From the NCBI GenBank assembly GCA_028820655.1, contig JAPPIK010000056.1, forward strand, positions 27,880 through 91,879: 64,000 nucleotides of DNA, read 5' to 3'. The DNA is from Candidatus Poribacteria bacterium (lineage in GTDB: Bacteria; Poribacteria; WGA-4E; JAJDTR01). Shown one piece after another: positions 54,607 to 62,638 of this stretch. The translations under genes were made by a program, and so were the position numbers. Within the stretch, counting starts at the first letter, position 1, and every line of letters starts with the position of its first letter. Under the pieces are notes generated by a model that had not been told where the DNA came from, searched no databases, and saw only the letters and a list, made by a program, of their open reading frames with translations.

Positions 54607-55911
54607 ATGATAAGGATTCTTGAGTCCGATTCCCAGGAAGCAAAAGATTTCCTTGAAAAACTGCGAAATCGAGGACTGCTCCAGGACGACACCGTCTTAC
54701 GAACTGTAAATCGTATTCTGGAAGATGTGCGGAAAAACGGGGATAAATCGGTCGTTAAATACACTCGTAAGTTTGACGCCCCGCGAATCGCCATCAAGGA
54801 ACTGCGCGTAACTGAACGGGAACTCAACAAGGCGTATTCGCAGGTTGATTCGGATTACCTTGATGCGATAAATCATGCGCGTACGAAGATTGAACAGTTC
54901 CATCAGAAGCAGTTGCGGAATTCATGGATAACAGCAGAAGAGGATGGCGTACTCCTAGGTCATCTTATCCGTCCGCTGGAGCGCGTAGGTGTGTGCGTGC
55001 CCGCCGCAAGCCAGTTATTGGTTTCATCGCTAATTATGAATGTGGTTCCTCCCAAGGTTGCGGGGGTGAAGGAAATTGCAGCGTGCATTGCCCCTGGACC
55101 GGATCGAAAGATTGATCCGCATATGCTTGTTACCGCGGGAGAGTGTGATATTCACGAGATATACAAGTGCGGCGGCGCGCAAGCGGTCGGGGCGATGGCA
55201 TACGGTACGGATTCGATTCGGAAAGTCGACAAGATCGTGGGACCCGGCAATCTATACGTGCAGCTGGCCAAGAAGGCGGTTTACGGCACCGTGGACCTAG
55301 ACAAATTGGCTGGACCGAGCGAAGTGTTGGTAATCGCCGATGATTCCGCCGATCCTGCCTACGTTGCCGCGGATCTCATTTCACAAGCCGAGCATAGCGA
55401 AGATTGTTCTGCGATCTTGGTCACTACGTCTAGGGGCTTAGCCGAGCAGGTGAGGTCGGAGATTGAGTTGCAAGCGACGAATTTGGCGCGGCAGGCTGAA
55501 ATCACCGGCGCCTTCGGCAACTACGGCGTGGCATTTGTCGTTGATGATTTGAATGAGGCTGTAGCGCTTGCCAACGAAATCGCTCCGGAGCACGTGGAAC
55601 TGGAGGTAGAAGAACCGCTTGAGTGGATTGGTGCCATTCGCAACGCGGGCGCCATTATGGTCGGTCCGTACACGCCAGAGTCTGTAGGGGACTATATTGC
55701 GGGACCGAACCACATTCTGCCGACCGGGGGCGCTGCACGATATGCCTCTCCGCTGAGTGTGGACGATTTTCTAAAGAAGACGAGTGTCATCTCTTATACA
55801 AGGGCAGCCTTGAAGAAAGTTACACCATCGGTCGTAAAACTGGCACAGATCGAGGGACTGGACGGCCATGCGGCGGCGATGGAGGCACGTTTTGAGGATG
55901 ACCGAGATTAA
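54607..55911 (+). CDS. hisD: Histidinol dehydrogenase
   Basis: A 434-residue enzyme that performs the last two oxidations of histidine synthesis with NAD+. Family motifs seen are VGVCVPAASQLLVSSLIMNV, AQAVGAMAYGTDSIRKVDKI, GPGNLYVQLAKKAVYG and LAGPSEVLVIADD. The zinc- and base-binding QAEHSEDCSAILVT and GPNHILPTGGAARYASPLSV are also present. No other his gene is next to it, so the pathway genes are scattered. It follows murA after the repeat element. Confidence 0.97.
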   Translation: MIRILESDSQEAKDFLEKLRNRGLLQDDTVLRTVNRILEDVRKNGDKSVVKYTRKFDAPRIAIKELRVTERELNKAYSQVDSDYLDAINHARTKIEQFHQKQLRNSWITAEEDGVLLGHLIRPLERVGVCVPAASQLLVSSLIMNVVPPKVAGVKEIAACIAPGPDRKIDPHMLVTAGECDIHEIYKCGGAQAVGAMAYGTDSIRKVDKIVGPGNLYVQLAKKAVYGTVDLDKLAGPSEVLVIADDSADPAYVAADLISQAEHSEDCSAILVTTSRGLAEQVRSEIELQATNLARQAEITGAFGNYGVAFVVDDLNEAVALANEIAPEHVELEVEEPLEWIGAIRNAGAIMVGPYTPESVGDYIAGPNHILPTGGAARYASPLSVDDFLKKTSVISYTRAALKKVTPSVVKLAQIEGLDGHAAAMEARFEDDRD

Positions 55912-56175
55912 GACCTGCCCATAAGTGCGCCGACATATCCTATCTACTAGTGCGAATCACATGGTCCGCGCCGTAGCAATTGCCCGATATCGGGGAGATT
56001 TATCAGCCGTAACGCCGCAGTTTCGGGCAACTTTCCGGTTCTACTCCTTTATTTTGCTTTACAGGCATCGAAGAACTCCAATCTGCGTGTTACTGATTGG
56101 ATCGAGACCTACCGGATCAATCCGCTTCCGTTTCGTCAATCAATCTCTGTGGTTCGATTAAAGGAGTTCAACAAC

Positions 56176-56553
56176 GTGGAGATTCGCGGCGTAGACTTCG
56201 TGGTACATTATGTTCCAAACCTGGAGGAGGCGGTTTCATTCTACCGAGATACGCTTGGGCTGAAGTTGGAGTTGCACAATCCCGATTGGAATTGGGCGGA
56301 ATTCTCACTGCCTCCAATAACATTGGTGTTGTTCGGCACCTATCCCGGGGCGCCGCTAACGAACGGCAAAGGCGGTACGGGACTCGCCTTGGCTGTAGAC
56401 GATATTGACGACGCTGTTCAAGAATTGAGTAGGAACGGCGTGGATGTCGAATGGGGACCTAACGAACTGTCTACCTGTCAGGTAGCGATGATCACCGACC
56501 CCGGAGGAAATCCGATTTTCCTCCACAAGCGCAAAGATGGAAGTTGGGGTTAG
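56176..56553 (+). CDS. VOC/glyoxalase-fold protein
   Basis: About 125 residues, with the beta-alpha-beta-beta-beta repeats of the vicinal oxygen chelate fold (VVHYVPNLEEAVSFYRDTLGL and ALAVDDIDDAVQELSRNGVDV, ending MITDPGGNPIFLHKR). The metal-ligand Glu/His pattern is partly visible, but substrate and reaction cannot be told. The GTG at 56176 follows AAAGGAG by 9 bases; an earlier in-frame GTG at 56149 has no ribosome binding site. It is followed closely by fdhD. Confidence 0.82.
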   Translation: MEIRGVDFVVHYVPNLEEAVSFYRDTLGLKLELHNPDWNWAEFSLPPITLVLFGTYPGAPLTNGKGGTGLALAVDDIDDAVQELSRNGVDVEWGPNELSTCQVAMITDPGGNPIFLHKRKDGSWG

Positions 56554-56601
56554 TCCGGCTTATCCAGGATCTCGCGCTATAACAAGGTGCGCGACAAATC
56601 T

Positions 56602-57456
56602 ATGGCGTTGCAACAACCTACACTCAAACGGAAGGTAGCACGTTGGCAGGAATGCCGTTCGACGTTTGTTGAAGACGAGTTGGTTGTCGAAGAACCGATT
56701 GAAATCCGTGTTGGCGACCAGAGTCTGATTGTTGTGATGCGCACGCCCGGACAGGATTTTGAACTCGCCGCCGGTTTCCTTTACACCGAGGGTATTATCA
56801 ACTCCGTTCACGACATTGGAACGATTGCATACTGTGAGGATGTGGAACAGGCTGACCTACAAAACATCATTAATGTGAATCTCACGAACGGTTGGGATGC
56901 CGATTCGGAAGACGGTTGGCAGCGTAACTTTCATGCCAATGCGAGTTGCGGATTGTGCGGCAAGATGACGATTGAATCCGTGCGGCAGGCGGTTCCACCG
57001 ATTGAATCTCAACTTCGAATTAGCCCAGAGATTGTCTATATGCTGAACGATTTGCTTCGGTCCGCGCAATTTGTTTTTGAGGCAACGGGAGGATTACACG
57101 CTGCGGGACTATTCACCGCGGGCGGGGACCTGCTAATCACCCGGGAAGATATCGGGAGACACAATGCCGTGGACAAGGTAATCGGACAGGCGTTGCTCGC
57201 CGATATGTTCCCCCTAGACAATCACGTTTTGATGGTAAGTGGTAGAGCCAGTTTTGAGATTGTTCAAAAAGCCCTATTTGCGCGCATTCCGGTGGTAGTG
57301 GCGGTGTCCGCCGGATCAACGCTTGCAGTCGATCTTGCCCAGGAAAGCGGCATGGCGCTCATCGGTTTTACGCGCGGCAATCGCATGACCGTGTACACTT
57401 GCCCGGAACGTATTCAACAGTCCGAAACCAAGAATGGCAACAACCTTGTAGCTTGA
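56602..57456 (+). CDS. fdhD: Formate dehydrogenase sulfurtransferase FdhD
   Basis: About 284 residues. FdhD moves sulfur from IscS to the molybdenum cofactor of formate dehydrogenase and is needed for its activity. The two working cysteines are in ASCGLCGKMTIES, and the family segments FELAAGFLYTEGII, GGLHAAGLFT, REDIGRHNAVDKVIGQAL and VSGRASFEIVQKAL are clear. The ATG at 56602 is preferred to GTG 56587. Its only visible client here is the Sec-containing FdhA some 39 kb upstream, so maturation and structural genes are unlinked. Confidence 0.95.
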   Translation: MALQQPTLKRKVARWQECRSTFVEDELVVEEPIEIRVGDQSLIVVMRTPGQDFELAAGFLYTEGIINSVHDIGTIAYCEDVEQADLQNIINVNLTNGWDADSEDGWQRNFHANASCGLCGKMTIESVRQAVPPIESQLRISPEIVYMLNDLLRSAQFVFEATGGLHAAGLFTAGGDLLITREDIGRHNAVDKVIGQALLADMFPLDNHVLMVSGRASFEIVQKALFARIPVVVAVSAGSTLAVDLAQESGMALIGFTRGNRMTVYTCPERIQQSETKNGNNLVA

Positions 57457-57496
57457 AGATTTAAGCACCCGCACAATCGAAAAGGAGACAGATTGA

Positions 57497-57787
57497 ATGA
57501 TCGCGTCCATTTTAGGTGGTATACAAACATTGGTAAATTTACTCTTTCTTGTTGTTGTTCTGGGAACAGTCTTACTTTCGTGGTGGCTCTCGGTGAAATA
57601 TCGACAACGCCACGCCGAATTCCCGTGGTCCAAAGCGTGCATAATCTTGGCTGTTGAAATTCTGGTCTGGATCGGTTTCAATATTTTCTGGAGTTTCTTC
57701 GTGCACAATTGGTGGATTGTCGTTATTGCGGTCGTCATCATTCTCGTGATTGTTACCAAATCACGAAAGAAAAACGACATTATTTGA
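57497..57787 (+). CDS. Small membrane protein, unknown function
   Basis: A 96-residue protein with three hydrophobic helices (LVNLLFLVVVLGTVLLSWWL, CIILAVEILVWIGFNIFW, WWIVVIAVVIILVIV) and a basic C-terminus (KSRKKNDII). The strong ribosome binding site AAAGGAGA lies 9 bases before the ATG, which supports it as a real gene. It begins 40 bases after fdhD and may share its transcript. No family was recognised. Confidence 0.7.
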   Translation: MIASILGGIQTLVNLLFLVVVLGTVLLSWWLSVKYRQRHAEFPWSKACIILAVEILVWIGFNIFWSFFVHNWWIVVIAVVIILVIVTKSRKKNDII

Positions 57788-58225
57788 GTTGGTTTCCGGG
57801 ACCCATTGACATTATCGCCAGACGACCGAGGGAGCGTGATAGCATCGATCGATAACCAGATCGGTCAAAGCAGTTCGGTTTGCGAAAAGTCAAGGTTAGG
57901 CGAGTAAATCCCCGCCGCCTTGAGATTTTAATGGTAGACCTGCTAACGCGTACGCTATTAGGATCTTTGTCGGGATTTTCTATCGGGATCTGCTATCACA
58001 CTCGTTATTCCCTGGTTTTATCAGTCATTATTCAATCCCTTGAAGGGTCCCTATCGCGCTCCTATTCGGTCGCTTGATTCATTCGTTCGGTTGATCTCAG
58101 TTGATACCATCTCGTTCCGTCCTTCCTTTTTTCCCATCTAAAAACCTGTTTTTCGTTTCCTTGTGAACTTTCGTCTATTCCGTGGTGTCATCCACAGTGG
58201 AAACCCGACGAAAGGATCCTCCTCA
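57788..58225. other. Gene-free region before the sigma factor
   Basis: About 440 bases. Between 57945 and 58085 there are degenerate inverted copies of the GAGTGGATAG-type repeat (for example CTGCTATCACACTCGTTATT and TATCGCGCTCCTATTC). A GAACTT...CGTCTA pair at about 58167 is too closely spaced to be a typical ECF promoter. No gene seen. Confidence 0.5.
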
Positions 58226-58831
58226 ATGCAATCTGATCGGGAACTCATTGAGCAGATTCGCGAGCGCAATGCCCCTGCGTTTGAAGTACTTTTTGAGCGA
58301 TACCGGCATCTGCTCCGCAAGCACCTCATGCACATTGTCCGAGAGGAAAGGGCTGCCGAAGACTTGGTCCAGGAGGTTTTCCTTCGAGTCTGGACGAGTG
58401 CGGCACAGTGGGATGGGCGCGGCGAATTGAGGTCGTGGCTTTACCGCATTGCGACCAATCTCGCTCTTAATCATCTTCGAACAGTGCATCGACGCCGGCA
58501 ACAGCCGCTTGAAGTTCCCGACGAGCCTTATGATGACGAAGATGGCACTTCTACGCAGATGCCGGCATGGTTAATAGATAGCACATCACCAGAACCACAG
58601 ACCGTGCTTGAACAAATCGAACAGCGCGAATTTCTCTGGGAACTTGTAGATGGTTTGCCCGATGGGAAACGAGAGGTGCTTCACCTCGTCTACGGCGCAG
58701 AGATGGACATCCGGCAGGCTGCTGATGAACTCGGTGTTCCGATAGGCACAGTCAAATCGCGTTTGCACTATACACTGAAACGTCTTGCGCGCGAATGTAA
58801 GGAACTTGGCATTAACTGGAATGAGTGGTGA
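58226..58831 (+). CDS. ECF-type RNA polymerase sigma factor
   Basis: About 201 residues with both core regions. Region 2 spans ERNAPAFEVLFERYRHLLRK to EDLVQEVFLRVWTSAAQWDG and LRSWLYRIATNLALNHLR. Region 4 has the helix-turn-helix KREVLHLVYGAEMDIRQAADELGVPIGTVKSRLHYTLKRL. The linker is acidic (PDEPYDDEDGTS). The ATG at 58226 follows AAAGGA by about 10 bases; an upstream ATG at 58163 lacks one. No anti-sigma gene is adjacent. The next gene, 249 bases on and in the same direction, encodes the fused RNA polymerase-like protein, so it may be its dedicated initiation factor (inference). Confidence 0.93.
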   Translation: MQSDRELIEQIRERNAPAFEVLFERYRHLLRKHLMHIVREERAAEDLVQEVFLRVWTSAAQWDGRGELRSWLYRIATNLALNHLRTVHRRRQQPLEVPDEPYDDEDGTSTQMPAWLIDSTSPEPQTVLEQIEQREFLWELVDGLPDGKREVLHLVYGAEMDIRQAADELGVPIGTVKSRLHYTLKRLARECKELGINWNEW

Positions 58832-58911
58832 GGACAGGTCCGGACTGGCTATGGCGTCAAGAACCTATACTCAGCATCGGTTAATTTTGCGCAATTGTGC
58901 GTCGAAGGTTT

Positions 58912-58936
58912 GTAGGAGCGATCTCCGAATCGCGAC
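58912..58936. repeat. Dispersed GTAGGAGCGATCTCC repeat, copy 3
   Basis: GTAGGAGCGATCTCCGAATC followed by GCGAC, a near copy of the elements at 126 and 54525. It lies between the sigma factor and the RNA polymerase-like gene and could affect mRNA processing or be a neutral insertion. Confidence 0.8.
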
Positions 58937-59080
58937 GGTCGGGAATCGGTGGGAACTCCTCCTACCACCTGCACAACTCACGCTGCATTTCTTGACTCTT
59001 AAAAAACGCAACTTTTAACAGCGTAGAGTATAAAACGAGTCTCTAGTTTTTGAATCCTGAATTTAGAGAAGGAGATAAGA

Positions 59081-62000
59081 ATGCCCCGCAATATCACCGC
59101 TTTTTGGCACAAAGAATCGTTTAACCGATTCATCAACAATCAGCTACCAGAACTTCTCGCCGCACGTATGCCGCTGGCTGGCTATCACGTTGAATCAACA
59201 GGTACGTATACGTGCCGCATTGAGATTGCCTTTGGATTCAGTTCGGGCAACCTGGAAGAATCGTATACCGACATTCCGCAACCGGATGATGACGGGGTAT
59301 TCAATATCGATGGCAAGGATCGAATTGTCCTGCCAATCGCACAAGACGAAGATTTAGCCGCCGCCGAGATAAAATGTGTCGGCGAACAGCTACACGATTT
59401 CATAGCGGAACGCCTAGGAAGCGCTCCCTCCGATTTTTCATGGGATTCCTCGATCGTCAAATCTTGGTTTTCACTTCGCACGTGGGTTCGCGAATTCTTC
59501 GCGAGTCGACTATACTTCCCGCGCATCCAGAGTTTCAACTGGCTTGATCGGCACACCAATCTTCGCCGAATCCGCCTTGAATGGCGAGATCAGGTTATGA
59601 ATTCGAGTTATTTCGGTCGCGTATGTCCGTATGAAACACCTGAGGGACCAAGTGTTGGTCAGATTTTGAGCATCTCAGTTGGAGCAGAGATTCGCGATGG
59701 CAAACTAATCGTCGTCGATGATCGACCGGAAGCAGGGCTAGGACTCAGCGCTTCGCTTGTGCCGTTTATCGAACACAACGACCCCAACCATCAGCAAATG
59801 GGTGTAGGCATGCAACGTCAATTCTACGTTCCACCCGACCCTGAACCCGCACTTGTTCAGACCGAGGATAGTTTTGATGCCGATGGGTTTTGGTGTGGTC
59901 GGAATGTGTTGACAACCTTTGTACCGTGGGGAGTTGACACGTTCGAAGATGCAATCCTGATTAGCGAATCGTGTGCGACTCGCTTTGATTACCCCCATCC
60001 TGTTGAACCCGGTGATACATTTGCGAACCGTCACGGCTCTAAGGGCTGTATTTCCCGCATTGTGCCGGACGATGAGATGCCGCATCTTACCGATGGAACT
60101 CCGGTTGAAATGGTTTACAACTCGTTTAGCGTGCAGACACGGATGACTGTTGGACAGTTAAGAGAAGCAATCATGAGCCGCATCGCGAAAGTGGAAGGAG
60201 AGCCAATAATCGTACCCTCTTTCGGTGCCCCGGGTATTGAGGAGATACGCGATCGTCTGAAACGTGCCGGGCTGCCCGAAAATGGCATGGAATACCTAAC
60301 ACTCGGCAAGGTTGGCAAAAAACTGGAGCGTCCTAGCACGGTTGGCTGGGTGTACTGGGGATGTACGCGCCACATTGCGCGAGAGAAGATTAAGCCCGCT
60401 CGTGAAGGACTGACTTACGGTCAGGGGTTAACTAACGGCGAATTTAGTGTTCTCCGCAATCTTGCTGTTTTCAAAAACCTTTATGAACGTTACCATACGT
60501 GCTCAACAGACTGGGAGAATATAAACACGCTTGCGGATCGGGTTGCCCGCGGCGAAGTTGAACAAGATGTCTGTTATGCCCCGCGTTTTGTCAATCTGAT
60601 GAAGCGGCTCGCCCTCGCCGGGATTCGCACGGAATTTGAAGATTCGGTTAAATCAGGGTTGGCGGATGGAGATAGGGTCGATCTGACCATAAAATTCCGT
60701 TTTGAGGCGCCCGACGGTGAATCGCTCAAACTCGCTCGCCCGATTCCCCATCCTTGGCTGCGCCAACATACGCTCAATGAGGTTGGCGTCCCTACAGATG
60801 AGGATTTCTCCGGCGACGCCTCCGTTCGGCGCGAATACAGCAACGCATGGTGGATGCCAAAACCAAAAATTCGCGACGTGAGTACCAGCCTTTCTACTGC
60901 CTACGAAAACCTGGCAACCGTCAATCGTCGAGCGAATCGAATGCTTGCCAACAATGCCCCTGAAAGTCTCATTTGTCAGACGCTCAATCAGCTAGAAACG
61001 TGCGTTCGAGAATATTTTGACGCACTTATTACGCCTCGCCATCTCGCTTTCAACACGCGGTCGGTTTTTAGCGGACGGGGGGTGATTGTCCCGGATAGTA
61101 GCTTACAGCACGATCGGATCGGGATTCCGGAGGAGATGGCATGGAAACTCTTCGAGCCGATGGTTACACGAGAGATTCAGGAAGCCGAAGCGGTCCGCAA
61201 ACGAACCAAAGACGCATCACAAGCGCTTGATTCTGTCATAAACCGCTCATGCGTGATTCTGTACCGCGCCCCGGCTATAACGCCAACCCAATTTCTCGCG
61301 TTCCGACCGGTACGGCGCCGGGACAATGCCATCCATATCCCGCCCATTGTCTGTAGACCTATGAATGCAGATTTTGACGGGGATCAAGCCGCAGTTTTTC
61401 TGCCGATTACCGAGGCCGCACAAACCGAGGCGCGGGAGAAACTTACCCTCGCTGCGCATCTTGAACGCGATCCGGGAGCGCTGGACTCCCTACTTCCTAT
61501 ATTTTCGTCTACACGCGGGCTTCGTCCAAGATTCGATCGTGACCCCGGATTGCTTGAAACTCTTATACCGGCACTGGATCCGATGTGGGGGCTTGCAAAT
61601 CTGAGCCTGACCGCAGGGGGACGCGCGGAAATCTCAAGGCTAACGGGTATTGACGTGGACGCACCGGAAGGATTTATTACGCGAAATACGCTCGGATGGG
61701 CGCTGCAAATCATCTTGGAACGTGACGGCGCCGCGAAAACGCTCCGTACCATTCAGGAATTAATGAAGCGCGGGTTTGAAATAGCAAAGGAATCAGGGGC
61801 GTCAATTAGTCCATTCATCGGTGAAAGTTTAGAAAGAGAGCCTTTGCCTCCAGATCGCGATGAAGCCGCGTGGGAGGCATACACCGAGGAGATGAACGAA
61901 CAACTCGCAACACGAAACGATTTCAGTGACAATGATGTGGGGCCACAGTTGCTCGCGGTAAGGAGCCTTGCACAGGGCAGACTCGAAACATTCTCCCAGA

Positions 62001-62368
62001 TGGTTGTGCGATGGAACAATACGAACCACGGCCTCCCGATTCCGCCCAATGTCCGACGAAGTTATCGGGACGGGCTGAGACCGGAGGATCTCCGTGCTGT
62101 CGCGCACTGCCACTGGGAAGCCATCGTCAGAGTTCATCGTGAACTGGCAGAACTTGGACGCAGTATGAAGCGCGATAACCCTATCGGAGATCAAGCCTCG
62201 GTACTTGGTCGGGCAATGCAAGCCGATCGTCCCGGAATCGTGTTTGCGCGCGCAGCGGCAACAGGGACAGTAGAACCGCTTACAGATATTGACAGCCGGA
62301 TGTTCGTAGGGTTGCCAGCGATTGACAGCCATGAGAATGTGGGCAAGAATGGAATTGATAAACCGTAG
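59081..62368 (+). CDS. Single-chain minimal RNA polymerase: fused RpoB-like and RpoC-like parts
   Basis: 1095 residues. The first half has RpoB hallmarks in order: GRVCPYETPEGPSVG (179-193), GRNVLTTFVPW and FEDAILISES (273-297), PGDTFANRHGSKGCISRI (310-327), EMPHLTDGTPVEMVYN and TRMTVGQ, then LTNGEFSVLRNLAVF (450-464), equivalent to the RpoB C-terminal GGxRxGEME segment. The second half has RpoC hallmarks: AYENLATVNRRANRMLANNA to REYFDALI (607-650, the coiled coil), RSVFSGRGVIVPDSS, GIPEEMAWKLFEP, RAP and NADFDGDQ (762-769) with all three metal aspartates. A bridge-helix-like region is near 994-1030. E. coli RpoB plus RpoC total about 2750 residues. The flap between FEDAILISES and RHGSKG is reduced to about 14 residues, most of the beta N-terminal half is gone, and no zinc site is visible. 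AGAAGGAGA lies 7 bases before the ATG. It probably makes RNA from DNA. Confidence 0.9.
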   Translation: MPRNITAFWHKESFNRFINNQLPELLAARMPLAGYHVESTGTYTCRIEIAFGFSSGNLEESYTDIPQPDDDGVFNIDGKDRIVLPIAQDEDLAAAEIKCVGEQLHDFIAERLGSAPSDFSWDSSIVKSWFSLRTWVREFFASRLYFPRIQSFNWLDRHTNLRRIRLEWRDQVMNSSYFGRVCPYETPEGPSVGQILSISVGAEIRDGKLIVVDDRPEAGLGLSASLVPFIEHNDPNHQQMGVGMQRQFYVPPDPEPALVQTEDSFDADGFWCGRNVLTTFVPWGVDTFEDAILISESCATRFDYPHPVEPGDTFANRHGSKGCISRIVPDDEMPHLTDGTPVEMVYNSFSVQTRMTVGQLREAIMSRIAKVEGEPIIVPSFGAPGIEEIRDRLKRAGLPENGMEYLTLGKVGKKLERPSTVGWVYWGCTRHIAREKIKPAREGLTYGQGLTNGEFSVLRNLAVFKNLYERYHTCSTDWENINTLADRVARGEVEQDVCYAPRFVNLMKRLALAGIRTEFEDSVKSGLADGDRVDLTIKFRFEAPDGESLKLARPIPHPWLRQHTLNEVGVPTDEDFSGDASVRREYSNAWWMPKPKIRDVSTSLSTAYENLATVNRRANRMLANNAPESLICQTLNQLETCVREYFDALITPRHLAFNTRSVFSGRGVIVPDSSLQHDRIGIPEEMAWKLFEPMVTREIQEAEAVRKRTKDASQALDSVINRSCVILYRAPAITPTQFLAFRPVRRRDNAIHIPPIVCRPMNADFDGDQAAVFLPITEAAQTEAREKLTLAAHLERDPGALDSLLPIFSSTRGLRPRFDRDPGLLETLIPALDPMWGLANLSLTAGGRAEISRLTGIDVDAPEGFITRNTLGWALQIILERDGAAKTLRTIQELMKRGFEIAKESGASISPFIGESLEREPLPPDRDEAAWEAYTEEMNEQLATRNDFSDNDVGPQLLAVRSLAQGRLETFSQMVVRWNNTNHGLPIPPNVRRSYRDGLRPEDLRAVAHCHWEAIVRVHRELAELGRSMKRDNPIGDQASVLGRAMQADRPGIVFARAAATGTVEPLTDIDSRMFVGLPAIDSHENVGKNGIDKP

Positions 62369-62384
62369 ATGGCTTTCTTCGGAT

Positions 62385-62401
62385 GGTGGGCGATGCCCAC
62401 C
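62385..62401. repeat. REP-like palindrome GGTGGGC / GCCCACC, second copy
   Basis: Perfect 7-bp arms around a GAT loop, followed by CTACAG. It lies 17 bases after the stop of the RNA polymerase-like gene. Confidence 0.75.
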
Positions 62402-62508
62402 CTACAGAAATTGCAAAACCTCGAAATTGCGCCCATTAAATTGTGATTAGAACATACGGACGCATTTAGGAAACACCGGGCTTCCGCGATTCCCGCCGAC
62501 TCGAAGCC

Positions 62509-62537
62509 TTGACAGCATAATCGCCTTCGGTTAGAAT
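62509..62537 (+). promoter_or_regulatory. Promoter of the MFS transporter gene
   Basis: TTGACA (62509-62514), a 17-base spacer, TAGAAT (62532-62537), giving a leader of about 95 bases. A good sigma70-type site, which shows that ordinary housekeeping promoters lie next to the unusual polymerase gene. Confidence 0.75.
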
Positions 62538-62638
62538 GCCACAAGCCGTTTCACAATTCTTCTCAGAACCCGAGGTGATTTTCAATCAAGGAGACGCCCC
62601 AAACCGGGAACACATCGCTTCCACACCAAGCTAGAAGA

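Noticed and set aside
58150-58200. ECF-type autoregulatory promoter (GAACTT and CGTCTA)
   Set aside because: The two elements are only a few bases apart, far from the usual 16 or so, so they cannot form a standard ECF promoter.
57788-58225. Phage or plasmid remnant around the fused polymerase
   Set aside because: No integrase, transposase, capsid or replication gene is seen within 5 kb on either side; neighbours are ordinary chromosomal genes.
58992-59040. Promoter for the fused polymerase gene (TTGACT with TTAACA or TATAAA)
   Set aside because: Either the -10 match or the spacing is poor; I would not call it without transcript data.
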